From: Desulfobacteraceae bacterium
GTDB lineage: Bacteria; Desulfobacterota; Desulfobacteria; Desulfobacterales; JACKCP01
Reading direction: 5' to 3'
Length of the DNA stretch: 64,000 bases
Assembly: GCA_020633955.1 (NCBI GenBank)
Contig: JACKCP010000007.1
Coordinates: 1 to 64,000 of the forward strand
The translations under genes and the position numbers were made by a program. Under the pieces are notes generated by a model. The model did not search any database. It worked only from the letters and a program-made list of their open reading frames with translations, and was not told the origin of the DNA. Of the stretch, positions 9,016-17,923 are shown in pieces (the first letter of the stretch is position 1; every line of letters starts with the position of its first letter).

Positions 9016-9840
9016 TTATAAAACATCTGCAAAATGAGGTTTAAGTTTTTTGAAAACCAAAGCCCCCAAAATAAAAACAAATAAGGTAACACACCAGTAA
9101 TACAGGGTCAAACGGTAATGCTCAAAAAACCAGACATTATAAATAAAGGTGTTTCTGTATCCTTCAACTATATAGTAAACAGGGTTTAATTTTATAAAAA
9201 AAAGCATTTGTTCAGGGAGCATTTTTGTTGACCATATGATGGGAGTTCCCCAGAAAAAAAGCTGCAGAACCACTTCAAGCAGATGTCCAACATCTTTTAC
9301 AAATAACTGAATGGAGGAAAAAAACCAGGCTGTTCCAATTGTAAGAACTATGGCACAGAACATGTAATAAAAAACCTGAATCCAGATAATTGACGGCTTA
9401 ATTCCATAGGAAATAGTTGTAATCATTATTATTATAATAAAAAAGGCATGAATAATTGAATTGGTAAGTATTTTTATCAAAGGGATTATTGAAGGCCTGA
9501 AACTAATGTTTTTTATTAAAAAGGCATATTCCCCAAGACAATATGCTGATCCCATAATATTTTCAGAAAGAAAAAACCATGGGATTATTCCAATAACAAG
9601 CCATAGTGCAAAGGGAATTGTATCATCAACTTTGCCGACTTTAAGTCCATAGGTAAATGCAAACCACATAACTCCAATAACAGCAAGTGGTTTGAGAAAT
9701 GTCCATGGAAGCCCCAGGTATGACCCAAGATATCTGTTCTGGAAATCTCTTTTTGTAAGCTGTGCAATTACAAATCTGTTCTGCCAGATTGCAAAAAGAA
9801 AAAAAATAAAGCTTTTTATTGAATCACTGATTTTTTGCAT
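9016..9840 (-). CDS. wzm: Wzm, ABC-2 type polysaccharide export permease
   Basis: 274 aa with the layout of ABC-2 polysaccharide permeases: a cytoplasmic N-terminus containing LTKRDFQNRYLGSYLGLPW, about six hydrophobic segments, and the FFWGTPIIWS and NPVYYIVEGYRN motifs near the C-terminus. It sits between rfbD and wzt in one operon, 11 nt before wzt. It forms the transmembrane channel for the rhamnose-containing glycan made by the neighbouring enzymes. Confidence 0.95.
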   Translation of the reverse strand: MQKISDSIKSFIFFLFAIWQNRFVIAQLTKRDFQNRYLGSYLGLPWTFLKPLAVIGVMWFAFTYGLKVGKVDDTIPFALWLVIGIIPWFFLSENIMGSAYCLGEYAFLIKNISFRPSIIPLIKILTNSIIHAFFIIIIMITTISYGIKPSIIWIQVFYYMFCAIVLTIGTAWFFSSIQLFVKDVGHLLEVVLQLFFWGTPIIWSTKMLPEQMLFFIKLNPVYYIVEGYRNTFIYNVWFFEHYRLTLYYWCVTLFVFILGALVFKKLKPHFADVL

Positions 9841-9859
9841 TTTTAAGCCCTGGGTTGTT

Positions 9860-10705
9860 TTAGTACTTGTTTTGACCTAAAAAAAGATCAAGTTCTTTTT
9901 TCCAGTCATTTATTTCATAAAATGACTTTAATTTTGAATTGCTCATTGCAGAAAAAACCGGTCTTTTAGCAGGAAGACTGAATATATCAGATGATACAGG
10001 ATAAATGGTCTGATTTTTTTTAAATATCTTGAAAACCTCACAGGCCCATTCATATCTTGAGCAATAGTCTGAATTTGTAAGATGAAAAAGCCCGTTTAAT
10101 CCGTCATTTATTGCTTTTAAGGTTATTTCTACAATTGTTCTTACTGATGTGGGTACTGACATTTCATCATAGGCAATTTTAAGTGCGTCACTTTTTTTTG
10201 CCCACTCCATAAGCTTGTAAATAAAGTTCTGGGTTCCGTTTCCGTATACCCAGCTTGTTCTGAATAAAATATTTTTTGATTTTGATTCTAAAACTGCATT
10301 TTCTCCAAACAGCTTGCTTTTTCCGTATTCATTTAAAGGGTTTGTTTCATCTTCTTCAGTGTAAAGATTTTCCTTTTTTCCGTCAAAAACATAGTCACTG
10401 CTGAAATGAACAAAAAAGCTCTGGTATTTTTCGCAGGCAAATGCAAGATTTGAAGTGCCTATGGTATTTATTTTAAATGCTTCCCATGGATTTTTTTCGG
10501 CATTGTCCACTAGGTTATATGCGGCACAGTTTATAGTAAAATCCGGTTTTACTTTTGAAAAAAAATCCATGACCTGGTTTGCATTTGAAATATCAAGCTG
10601 GTCATAGTCAAAAGAGTAAAGCTCTATGTCTGTTTTTTTTTCAAGAACTTTTACAAATTCATTTCCAAGCTGACCTTTATGTCCTGTAATAAGGTATTTT
10701 TTCAT
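9860..10705 (-). CDS. rfbD: dTDP-4-dehydrorhamnose reductase
   Basis: 281-aa short-chain reductase performing the last, NAD(P)H-dependent step to dTDP-L-rhamnose. It has the nucleotide-binding motif GHKGQLGNEF, the family motif INCAAYNLVDNAE, the Ser preceding Asp in FSSDYVFDG, and the catalytic YGKSK. RTSWVYG follows. It is 3 nt downstream of rfbB, in the order rfbA-rfbC-rfbB-rfbD. Confidence 0.95.
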   Translation of the reverse strand: MKKYLITGHKGQLGNEFVKVLEKKTDIELYSFDYDQLDISNANQVMDFFSKVKPDFTINCAAYNLVDNAEKNPWEAFKINTIGTSNLAFACEKYQSFFVHFSSDYVFDGKKENLYTEEDETNPLNEYGKSKLFGENAVLESKSKNILFRTSWVYGNGTQNFIYKLMEWAKKSDALKIAYDEMSVPTSVRTIVEITLKAINDGLNGLFHLTNSDYCSRYEWACEVFKIFKKNQTIYPVSSDIFSLPAKRPVFSAMSNSKLKSFYEINDWKKELDLFLGQNKY

Positions 10706-10708
10706 TTT

Positions 10709-11791
10709 TTACCTGTCTGAGTAATTTTTTTTGATCCAGTTTTTGTATTCCCCGGTTAATATGGAGTCAACCCAGTCTGTATTATTTAAATACCACTCAA
10801 CTGTTTTTTTTATTCCCTTTTCAAAGGGTATGGACTGGTTAAATGAAAGATCCTTTTTTATTTTATCGCAGTTAATTGCATATCTTCTGTCGTGACCTGG
10901 TCTGTCCTTGACAAATTTTATAAGGTCTTTGTAATTTTTTCCTTTTTCCATATTTTTGTTTTCAGATGCAGGTATCAGATCATTAACTGACTCGCAAAGA
11001 AGGTTTACAATATCAATATTTGACATTTCGGTTTCACCGCCGATATTGTATGTTTGTCCCTTAATGCCTTTTTCAATGACTTTTATTACAGCTTCATTGT
11101 GATCATCAACATAAATCCAGTCCCTTACATTTTTTCCGTCTCCGTAAACAGGAAGATTTTTTCCTTTAATCATGTTTAAGATCATAAAAGGAATGAGTTT
11201 TTCAGGGAACTGATAAGGACCGTAATTGTTTGAGCAGTTTGTTATTGTAACAGGCAGATTATACGTATGAAAATAAGCTCTTACCAGATGATCGCTTGAT
11301 GCCTTGCTTGCTGAATATGGACTTCTGGGGTCATAGCATGTGGATTCATAAAAAAAACCTGTTTCTCCAAGGGAGCCGTAAACTTCGTCTGTGCTTATAT
11401 GGTGGAAAAGTACATCTTTTTTTTCCTTCCAGTTTTGTCTTGCAGTTTCAAGAAGGCTGAAAGTTCCTGTAATGTTTGTATTTATAAATTCCAGAGGAGA
11501 CTCTATGGATCTGTCTACATGGGATTCTGCGGCAAAATGTACTACGCAGTCAATATTGTATTTTTTGAAAATTTTATCTGTATTATCAAAATTGCATATA
11601 CATGATTTTTCAAAAAAATATCTGCTTTTATAATTTTTTTCTATATCTGAAAGATTTAATGGGTTTGCCGCATAGGTAAGTTTATCAATATTTATTATAT
11701 TACCTTTAAAATTATTATTTTTAAAAAGGGTGCGTATGAAGTTTGATCCTATAAATCCGCATCCTCCAGTTACAAGAATATTATTGTACAT
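10709..11791 (-). CDS. rfbB: dTDP-glucose 4,6-dehydratase
   Basis: 360-aa extended SDR enzyme making dTDP-4-keto-6-deoxyglucose. The NAD motif GGCGFIGSNF, AAESHVDRS, the STDEVYG motif carrying the catalytic Asp-Glu pair, YSASKASSDHLVRAY, and NCSNNYGPYQFPEKLIP are all present. Length is standard. It is 3 nt from rfbC and 3 nt from rfbD, so tightly co-transcribed. Confidence 0.97.
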   Translation of the reverse strand: MYNNILVTGGCGFIGSNFIRTLFKNNNFKGNIINIDKLTYAANPLNLSDIEKNYKSRYFFEKSCICNFDNTDKIFKKYNIDCVVHFAAESHVDRSIESPLEFINTNITGTFSLLETARQNWKEKKDVLFHHISTDEVYGSLGETGFFYESTCYDPRSPYSASKASSDHLVRAYFHTYNLPVTITNCSNNYGPYQFPEKLIPFMILNMIKGKNLPVYGDGKNVRDWIYVDDHNEAVIKVIEKGIKGQTYNIGGETEMSNIDIVNLLCESVNDLIPASENKNMEKGKNYKDLIKFVKDRPGHDRRYAINCDKIKKDLSFNQSIPFEKGIKKTVEWYLNNTDWVDSILTGEYKNWIKKNYSDR

Positions 11792-11794
11792 TTT

Positions 11795-12373
11795 TTATAC
11801 CTGGTTTTTTGATGTCAGTTTTAAATGTTTAAGTTCAGGAAGCACAAGATCCTTTTGTGACAATTCAGGCTCTGAAATTTTGTATTCCTCAAAAGGCCAT
11901 TTAACATTAATTGTTTTATCATTCCAGATTATTCCTGCATCATTTTCAGGAGAATATTCCGAACCTGAAATTTTATAGGTTATTTCAGCCTCCTGTGAAA
12001 GAGTAAGAAAACCATGGGCAAAACCTTTTGGAATATAAAGCATAAATCTGTTTTCTTCTGACAGTTCAAAGGCAACCCATTTTGAAAACGTGGGGCTGTC
12101 TTTCCTTATATCTACTGCAACGTCAAAAATTTTTCCCTTTATACACCTTACAAGTTTCCCCTGTTCTTTTGGATAAGTCTGAAAGTGCAGTCCTCTTAAA
12201 ACTCCTTTTGCAGATTTTGACTGGTTATCCTGAACAAAAAGATCATTTATCCCTGCCTTTGAAAAGTCAGAGTTTTTATATGTTTCAAGGAAATAACCTC
12301 TGTTGTCTTCAAACACTTTTGGTTTAATAAGTTTTACTTCTTTAATTTCAGTATCTAATATTTCAAAAGGCAT
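11795..12373 (-). CDS. rfbC: dTDP-4-dehydrorhamnose 3,5-epimerase
   Basis: 192-aa cupin-type epimerase, third step to dTDP-L-rhamnose. Characteristic motifs are FEDNRGYFLETY, DNQSKSAKGVLRGLHFQ containing the active-site His, RCIKGKIFDVAVDIR, and PKGFAHGFLTLS. It is followed after 3 nt by rfbB. Confidence 0.96.
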   Translation of the reverse strand: MPFEILDTEIKEVKLIKPKVFEDNRGYFLETYKNSDFSKAGINDLFVQDNQSKSAKGVLRGLHFQTYPKEQGKLVRCIKGKIFDVAVDIRKDSPTFSKWVAFELSEENRFMLYIPKGFAHGFLTLSQEAEITYKISGSEYSPENDAGIIWNDKTINVKWPFEEYKISEPELSQKDLVLPELKHLKLTSKNQV

Positions 12374-12411
12374 TTTTTTAATTTCCTGTAGTAATTTGCA
12401 ACCGATACGTT

Positions 12412-13311
12412 TCAGTTCTGGTTATACTTGTTTCTTTGAATATGCTCTTCCTTCAGAATACGGATAAGGTATTCTCCATATCCTGATTTTAAAAGCGGTT
12501 TTGCAAGCTCTTCAAGCTTTGTATCGTTTATAAAACCCATTCTCCAGGCTATTTCTTCAATACATGCAATTTTTTGCCCCTGGCGTTCTTCAATTACCTT
12601 TACAAAATTACCTGCCTCAATAAGAGAGTCATGGGTTCCTGTGTCAAACCATGCAAATCCTCTTCCCATTAATTCCACATTGAGAGAACCCTTTTCAAGA
12701 TAGACTGAGTTTACGTCAGTTATTTCGTATTCCCCTCTTTTTGAAGGTTTTATTGATTTTGAAATATTTATTACATTGTTGTCATAGAAATAAAGACCTA
12801 CAACCGCATAATTTGATTTTGGATTTTCAGGCTTTTCCTCAATGGAAAGTACCTGTCCCTTTGAGTCAAAGTCTACAACTCCGTATCTTTGCGGGGTTTT
12901 TACCCTGTACCCAAATACTGTTGCTCCCTCTTTTTTCTGTGAAGACTGTTTTAGTAATTTTGGAAAATCGTGGCCAAAAAATATATTGTCTCCAAGCACA
13001 AGGCAGACTGAAGAATCTCCAATAAAATCTTCACCAATTATAAATGCCTGGGCAAGTCCTTTTGGTTCTTCCTGGATTTTATATGAAATTGAAATTCCAA
13101 GCTTTGAGCCGTCTCCAAGAAGATCCTCAAATCTTGATGTATCCTTAGGAGTTGAAATTATAAGTATATCCTTGATGCCTGCAAGCATAAGAGTTGAAAG
13201 AGGGTAATATATCATTGGTTTGTCATATACAGGTAAAAGCTGTTTGCATATGGATTTTGTGGCAGGATATAATCTTGTTCCGCTTCCTCCTGCTAATATT
13301 ATGCCTTTCAT
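12412..13311 (-). CDS. rfbA: Glucose-1-phosphate thymidylyltransferase
   Basis: 299 aa, the first enzyme of dTDP-rhamnose synthesis. It has the nucleotidyltransferase motif GGSGTRLYPAT, KPMIYYPLSTLMLAGI, LVLGDNIFFGH with the metal-binding Asp, VEEKP-type IEEKPENPKSNYAV, and FAWFDTGTHDSL. It is the first gene of the minus-strand rfb/wz operon. The promoter must lie in the 189-bp divergent gap shared with the GT4 gene at 13501. Confidence 0.97.
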   Translation of the reverse strand: MKGIILAGGSGTRLYPATKSICKQLLPVYDKPMIYYPLSTLMLAGIKDILIISTPKDTSRFEDLLGDGSKLGISISYKIQEEPKGLAQAFIIGEDFIGDSSVCLVLGDNIFFGHDFPKLLKQSSQKKEGATVFGYRVKTPQRYGVVDFDSKGQVLSIEEKPENPKSNYAVVGLYFYDNNVINISKSIKPSKRGEYEITDVNSVYLEKGSLNVELMGRGFAWFDTGTHDSLIEAGNFVKVIEERQGQKIACIEEIAWRMGFINDTKLEELAKPLLKSGYGEYLIRILKEEHIQRNKYNQN

Positions 13312-13500
13312 TTCTGCCTTTCAGTTTCTTAATTTTCATAGGGAAAATTAAATTTTATTAATTATTGTTTGTATGTTTTTTTTAAATACTATTAAAATCC
13401 TCATAAATTGTTCATATGGAGAAATAATCTTAACCTTGATTTATGTCAAGATTTGATATTTTAAAGCATTGTGTAAAATTTTTGGAGTTAAGGAGCCAGA

Positions 13501-14613
13501 TTGAAAATAGCGTTTTTAATAACAAGGTCGGATACAATAGGAGGGGCACATGTTCATGTAAAAGACCTCGCTGTAAAGCTTGGAAATGATGGTCATGATG
13601 TTGCTGTTCTTATAGGCGGTAACGGTGTTTTTTCAGATATTTTAAAAAAATCTGGAGTAATGGTCAGAAATTTAAAGTACCTCAAAAGACATATCAATCC
13701 ATTTTATGATGCACTTGCTCTTTTGGAAATCAGAAAAGAGCTTAAAATAATAAACCCTGATTTATTGACAATACATTCATCCAAATCAGGTATTCTTGGG
13801 CGTATTGCCTCAATAAATTTAAAATTTCCGGTTATATTCACAGTCCACGGCTGGTCTTTTACAGAGGGGATATCATTTTTTAAAAGAAAAGTATTTTTTA
13901 TTTTAGAAAAAATACTTGTGCCACTGACTTCTAGGATAGTGTGTGTTTCAGACTATGACAGAAACCTTGCACTTGATATGAAGCTTACAGCCGGAAGTGG
14001 AAAAATCATTACAATTCATAATGGAATAACTGAGTTGAAAAATCTTGAGAATCTTGCAGACTTTGAGTCTGATATTCCTTTTTTTTTAATGATTGCAAGA
14101 TTTGATGAACAAAAAGATCATGAGTCCCTTTTTTATGCAGCAAAAAAAATAGAAAATTTAAAGATTGATCTTATTGGAAGCGGAAGTAGTTTTGAAAGAA
14201 TGAAAAGTCTTTCAAAAGAGCTTAAACTTGATGAACAGGTAAGGTTTTTAGGTGAATTTCTCGTGGATGAAAAAGTTTTTACAAAGTATCAGGGCTATAT
14301 TCTGATTTCAAACTGGGAAGGACTGCCGATTTCAATAATTGAAGCAATGAGGGCAGGGCTCCCTGTTGTTGCATCCAATGTGGGCGGGTGCTGTGAAGAA
14401 GTATTTGACGGTGTTAACGGTTTTTTAATTGAAAAAAACAATATAAATATTATTGCTGAGAAGCTTTCAATGCTGAGTAAAGATAAAAATATGAGGAAAA
14501 AATTTGGCAAAAGAAGCAGGCAGATTTTTAAGGAAAAGTTTGAATTTGGAAAAATGTATGATCAATATCTTGATCTTTATAATTTGCTCGTAAATGAAAA
14601 TGCGGATAAGTGA
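13501..14613 (+). CDS. Glycosyltransferase family 4
   Basis: 370 aa with the two-lobe GT-B layout: N-terminal SDTIGGAHVHVKDLA and IHSSKSGILGRIA, then GSGSSFERM and the C-terminal donor-site EGLPISIIEAMRAGLPVVAS with the conserved Glu pair. Translation most likely begins at the TTG at 13501, because TAAGGAG at 13489-13495 is well spaced and no better ATG is near. It is divergent from rfbA and directly followed by an epimerase. It probably adds a sugar during glycan assembly; donor and acceptor are unknown. Confidence 0.88.
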   Translation: MKIAFLITRSDTIGGAHVHVKDLAVKLGNDGHDVAVLIGGNGVFSDILKKSGVMVRNLKYLKRHINPFYDALALLEIRKELKIINPDLLTIHSSKSGILGRIASINLKFPVIFTVHGWSFTEGISFFKRKVFFILEKILVPLTSRIVCVSDYDRNLALDMKLTAGSGKIITIHNGITELKNLENLADFESDIPFFLMIARFDEQKDHESLFYAAKKIENLKIDLIGSGSSFERMKSLSKELKLDEQVRFLGEFLVDEKVFTKYQGYILISNWEGLPISIIEAMRAGLPVVASNVGGCCEEVFDGVNGFLIEKNNINIIAEKLSMLSKDKNMRKKFGKRSRQIFKEKFEFGKMYDQYLDLYNLLVNENADK

Positions 14614-14614
14614 T

Positions 14615-15589
14615 ATGAAAAAAGTGCTTTTAACAGGTGCAGAAGGTTTTGTGGGAAAAAGGCTCAAATTTCTTCTTGAAAGAAGGGGATATAATGTAAA
14701 ACCGGCCGTGTGGAAGGGGAGTAAAAATCATAAGGTTTTTTCAGATAAAAGTTTCTGCTTTGAAAACCTTGATTCAGAAACAGACTGGTCGGATGCCTTT
14801 AAATCTGAAAATATTGATACAGTTGTTCATCTGGCTGCAAGGGTTCATGTGATGAGAGAAAAATCAGAAAATCCTTTAAATGAATTTTTGAAGGTGAATT
14901 GTGAAGGAACCAGAAAACTTGCAGAACAGGCTGCTGAAAACAATGTAGGACGTTTTATTTTTTTAAGCACCATAGGAGTCAACGGAAGTTTTACAACGGA
15001 TGCACCTTTCAATGAAAATTCAAAGATATCTCCCCACAATAATTATTCCATGTCAAAATATATGGCTGAACTTGAACTTTTAAAAACTGGCAGACAAACA
15101 GGAATGGAAATTGTAATTCTAAGGCCTCCTCTTGTTTACGGGCCAGGAGTTGGAGCAAATTTTCTGAAACTCCTGAACCTTGTAAATAGGTTAAGTCTTC
15201 TTCCTTTTGGAAATGTTTCAAACAAAAAAAGCTTTATTTATCTGGATAATCTTTGTGATGCAATTATATCGTGCACAGGTCATGGAAAGTCAGTTGAAGG
15301 TATTTTTACTGTTAGTGATGGCACTGATATTTCTACAAAAGAGCTGGTTTTAAAAATCTCTGGGTTTATGAATAAAAAAACAAGGATTTTTTCTTTTTCT
15401 TCGTCACTTGCCAGAAAATTATTTTATGTTTTTGGAAAAGCAAATGTGTATGACAGTCTGTGGAGATCTCTTGAAATTGATAGTTCAAAAATAAAAAACA
15501 CTCTTGGCTTTAAGTCTGGTGTTTCAATTGACAAGGGACTTTATCTTACAGTGGAAAATTATTTGAAAAAATCTAACCCTTTAGTTTAA
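14615..15589 (+). CDS. NAD-dependent epimerase/dehydratase (UDP-sugar epimerase-like)
   Basis: Extended SDR protein with NAD motif TGAEGFVGKRL, HLAARVHVMRE, STIGVNG, the catalytic YSMSKYMAE, and RPPLVYGPGVGANFLKLL. The SGSF/AARVHVM pattern is like the GalE/WbpP-related epimerases that precede undecaprenyl-sugar transferases. The ATG at 14615 is chosen: it starts MKKVLLTGAEG exactly where the domain begins, one base after the preceding stop, whereas an ATG at 14594 adds seven residues overlapping the GT4 gene. Substrate is not predictable. Confidence 0.88.
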   Translation: MKKVLLTGAEGFVGKRLKFLLERRGYNVKPAVWKGSKNHKVFSDKSFCFENLDSETDWSDAFKSENIDTVVHLAARVHVMREKSENPLNEFLKVNCEGTRKLAEQAAENNVGRFIFLSTIGVNGSFTTDAPFNENSKISPHNNYSMSKYMAELELLKTGRQTGMEIVILRPPLVYGPGVGANFLKLLNLVNRLSLLPFGNVSNKKSFIYLDNLCDAIISCTGHGKSVEGIFTVSDGTDISTKELVLKISGFMNKKTRIFSFSSSLARKLFYVFGKANVYDSLWRSLEIDSSKIKNTLGFKSGVSIDKGLYLTVENYLKKSNPLV

Positions 15590-15688
15590 AGTGTAACCTT
15601 TGCTGGTTTCTTTATGAGTCCAGTTTCCGATTAAGCCTTGATTCAGGATATAAAAAAATAGTTTTCCACAAATCAGATATATTGTTTT

Positions 15689-16606
15689 TCAGATTCTGTT
15701 CATTACTATCAGGAACCTGAAAATAAGACTGTCAAGCTCTGACTGTCTCTGAGGCTTGAAATTAAGTGCATAAAAAAAACGTTTAAAAACGTTTTTATGG
15801 CCTGCCATTTTAAGAAAAAAAGATATTTCCTGTTTTTTTTCTTCTGGCAGTTCATGAAGATAAACTTTTAAAAATTCTTCAATCTGTTTTCTTGTTTCCT
15901 TGTTGTTTTTTTTAAATCTTTCAAATCTTTGCTGCCAGAATTTAAATCCTTTTGATGATCCAATAAGATTGTTTTCATGCTGTCTGTAATTGATTGAAGG
16001 ACTATTGTCATAAACTATTGTTCCAAAGGCTGAAATGACTGTATATATCCAGGCATCGTGCATTTTAAGTTTTGAATAGTCTGTTTTTTTACCCCGAAGA
16101 ATTTGAACTGCTTTTTTATTAAGCAAAATTGTGCATCCCGTTGCAATATTTTCCAGTAAGCTGTTTTCAAAGGAAATTTTATTTATTTTCTGTGATTCGT
16201 GGAGAAAATTTAAATTATTGTCTACAATATTGAGCCTTGAAAAATACATTAATGGCAGGCTCTGATCTTTTTGTGACAGAAAAGAAACAGCTCTTTCAAC
16301 CTTATCCTTGAACCAGACATCATCCTGGTCTGAAAATCCTGTAAAATCTGCATCTTCAGGTATTTTATCGAGCAGAGTCATGAAACTTTCAATAACTCCT
16401 TTGTTTTTTCCTGAAAAAACTTTTATTGATTCATGTTTTTTTTCATGGGATTTTAGAATTTTTAAGGTTGAATCATTTGAGCCGTCATCTCTTATTAAAA
16501 TTTTTATATTTGGATAAGTCTGATTTAAAATGCTTTGAATCTGAGCTTCAAGATATTTTTCACCATTGTAGGTAGACATTGCAATATAAACATTTGGAGT
16601 ATTCAT
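15689..16606 (-). CDS. Glycosyltransferase family 2 (rhamnosyltransferase-like)
   Basis: 305 aa with a GT-A fold: MSTYNGEKYLEAQIQSIL, the IRDDGSNDST metal/nucleotide site, SDQDDVWFKDKVERAV, and LKMHDAWIYTVISAFG near the acceptor site. This subgroup often transfers rhamnose, which suits the nearby dTDP-rhamnose genes. It converges on the epimerase gene. A partial family A repeat lies upstream of its start at 16650-16712. Confidence 0.86.
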   Translation of the reverse strand: MNTPNVYIAMSTYNGEKYLEAQIQSILNQTYPNIKILIRDDGSNDSTLKILKSHEKKHESIKVFSGKNKGVIESFMTLLDKIPEDADFTGFSDQDDVWFKDKVERAVSFLSQKDQSLPLMYFSRLNIVDNNLNFLHESQKINKISFENSLLENIATGCTILLNKKAVQILRGKKTDYSKLKMHDAWIYTVISAFGTIVYDNSPSINYRQHENNLIGSSKGFKFWQQRFERFKKNNKETRKQIEEFLKVYLHELPEEKKQEISFFLKMAGHKNVFKRFFYALNFKPQRQSELDSLIFRFLIVMNRI

Positions 16607-16649
16607 CTGTAAATCCTGGTTTTTGTTAAAATAATAGTAACTGTTCAGT

Positions 16650-16712
16650 TTAGAAAAAATAAATCATCCGTCAGCAAACTGAGTTTTTCTCGTTTTTCAG
16701 CTGAATAGTCAC
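16650..16712 (-). repeat. Family A intergenic repeat, partial copy
   Basis: Read on the minus strand it gives GACTATTCAGCTGAAAAACG, GAGAAAAACTCAGTTTGCTG and ACGGATGATTTATTTTTTCT, matching only the first part (hairpin I and the left stem arm) of family A. It is the leftmost copy in the window, lying between the GT2 gene and epmA. Confidence 0.55.
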
Positions 16713-16757
16713 AAAAAAATCAGATCTTTTTTAACCTGGACAGAGCAATTTTCAGGT

Positions 16758-17645
16758 TTAAAGCTCCTCAGGTGTAAAACTCAGCACATCGTCAATTTTT
16801 TCCTTATTTAAAAGAACCATTATGAGTCTGTCAATACCAAGTGCATTTCCTGAAGCATCAGGCATATTATCAAGGTCTTTTAAAAATTTATACGGAAGAT
16901 CTGATACAGGCAGGTTTTTTTTCTGTCTGAAATTAATTGAATCTTTAAATCTTTTTTCCTGTTCAGAGGCATCTGTTAGTTCAGTGTAGCAGTTGCATAT
17001 TTCAACTCCGGAAATAAAAAGCTCAAAACGCTGGCAGAAATTTTTGCTGTTTTCACACAGTTTTGAAAGAGATGCCTGTGATGCCGGGAAATCATATAAA
17101 AAAACAGGTCTGCCAAATCCAAGCCTTGGACATATTTCCATACCGAAAATTTCATCAAAATTATTTAAAACTTCATTAAAAGATCGGTTTGTGTATTTTT
17201 TTACTGCATCATAAACACTGAGTCTTTCAAAATTTTTATCAAGACTTGTATCCTTGTTTTGCCTTGTTATTTTTTTGATGGAAAATGTTTTTGCAAGGTG
17301 AATAATAAGTTCCTGGGTTTCTTCCATTATGTCAAAATAATTTTTGCCTGCCTGATACCATTCAAGCATGGTCATTTCAGGGATATGGAATCTGCCTCTT
17401 TCATTTTTCCTGAATGCCTTGCAGATCTGGAATATTTTTTCATGTCCTTTTGCAAGAAGTCTTTTCATGCATATTTCAGGTGAAGCCTGCAAAAAAAATT
17501 TTTCAGATAAAAACGGTTCAATATGATCTTCAGGTATAATGGACGGCAGTCTTAGTGGTGTTTCAACTTCAGTATAATTGTTTTTAAAAAAGAAATTTCT
17601 TATTTCAAAAATAATTCTGCTTCTTTTTTCAAGGGTTTCTTTCAT
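16758..17645 (-). CDS. epmA: EF-P lysine lysyltransferase EpmA (GenX/PoxA)
   Basis: 295-aa class II lysyl-tRNA synthetase paralogue with the catalytic core but no N-terminal anticodon-binding domain, which is the hallmark of EpmA. Motif 1 region is FFKNNYTEVETP, motif 2 is FRKNERGRFHIPEMTMLEW, and motif 3 is GNALGIDRLIMVLL. EpmA attaches (R)-beta-lysine to elongation factor P so that polyproline stretches are translated. Neither epmB nor efp lies in the window. The RBS is weak. Confidence 0.92.
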   Translation of the reverse strand: MKETLEKRSRIIFEIRNFFFKNNYTEVETPLRLPSIIPEDHIEPFLSEKFFLQASPEICMKRLLAKGHEKIFQICKAFRKNERGRFHIPEMTMLEWYQAGKNYFDIMEETQELIIHLAKTFSIKKITRQNKDTSLDKNFERLSVYDAVKKYTNRSFNEVLNNFDEIFGMEICPRLGFGRPVFLYDFPASQASLSKLCENSKNFCQRFELFISGVEICNCYTELTDASEQEKRFKDSINFRQKKNLPVSDLPYKFLKDLDNMPDASGNALGIDRLIMVLLNKEKIDDVLSFTPEEL

Positions 17646-17861
17646 TTATATAATGCCTGTCTTTTAGTTAAACCTGAGAAAAGGGGACCATATTTTTTCA
17701 TTTAATAAATTTTCAATTAATTATCTTGCTAAACTTAAAATTATCAAGCCGTTAGGGGTTTTTAATTTTGTTCTATCTACTGCTTTAAACTGCATCAGCC
17801 ATAGCAAAAATAAGCCTGAAACAATTTGTATTCCAAATTCAGAATCAAGGCATATAACAGC

Positions 17862-17891
17862 AAATTGCCCCGAAAAGATCCGGAGCAATTT
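17862..17891 (-). terminator. Possible terminator hairpin after the HDAC-family gene
   Basis: Arms 17862-17872 and 17881-17891 pair at 10 of 11 positions around an 8-nt loop, 33 nt past the HDAC-family stop. No T-run follows on the minus strand, so termination is uncertain. The rest of the 278-bp gap up to epmA shows nothing else. Confidence 0.4.
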
Positions 17892-17923
17892 AAAATCATA
17901 TTTAAGATGCTGTCAATTTAAGT

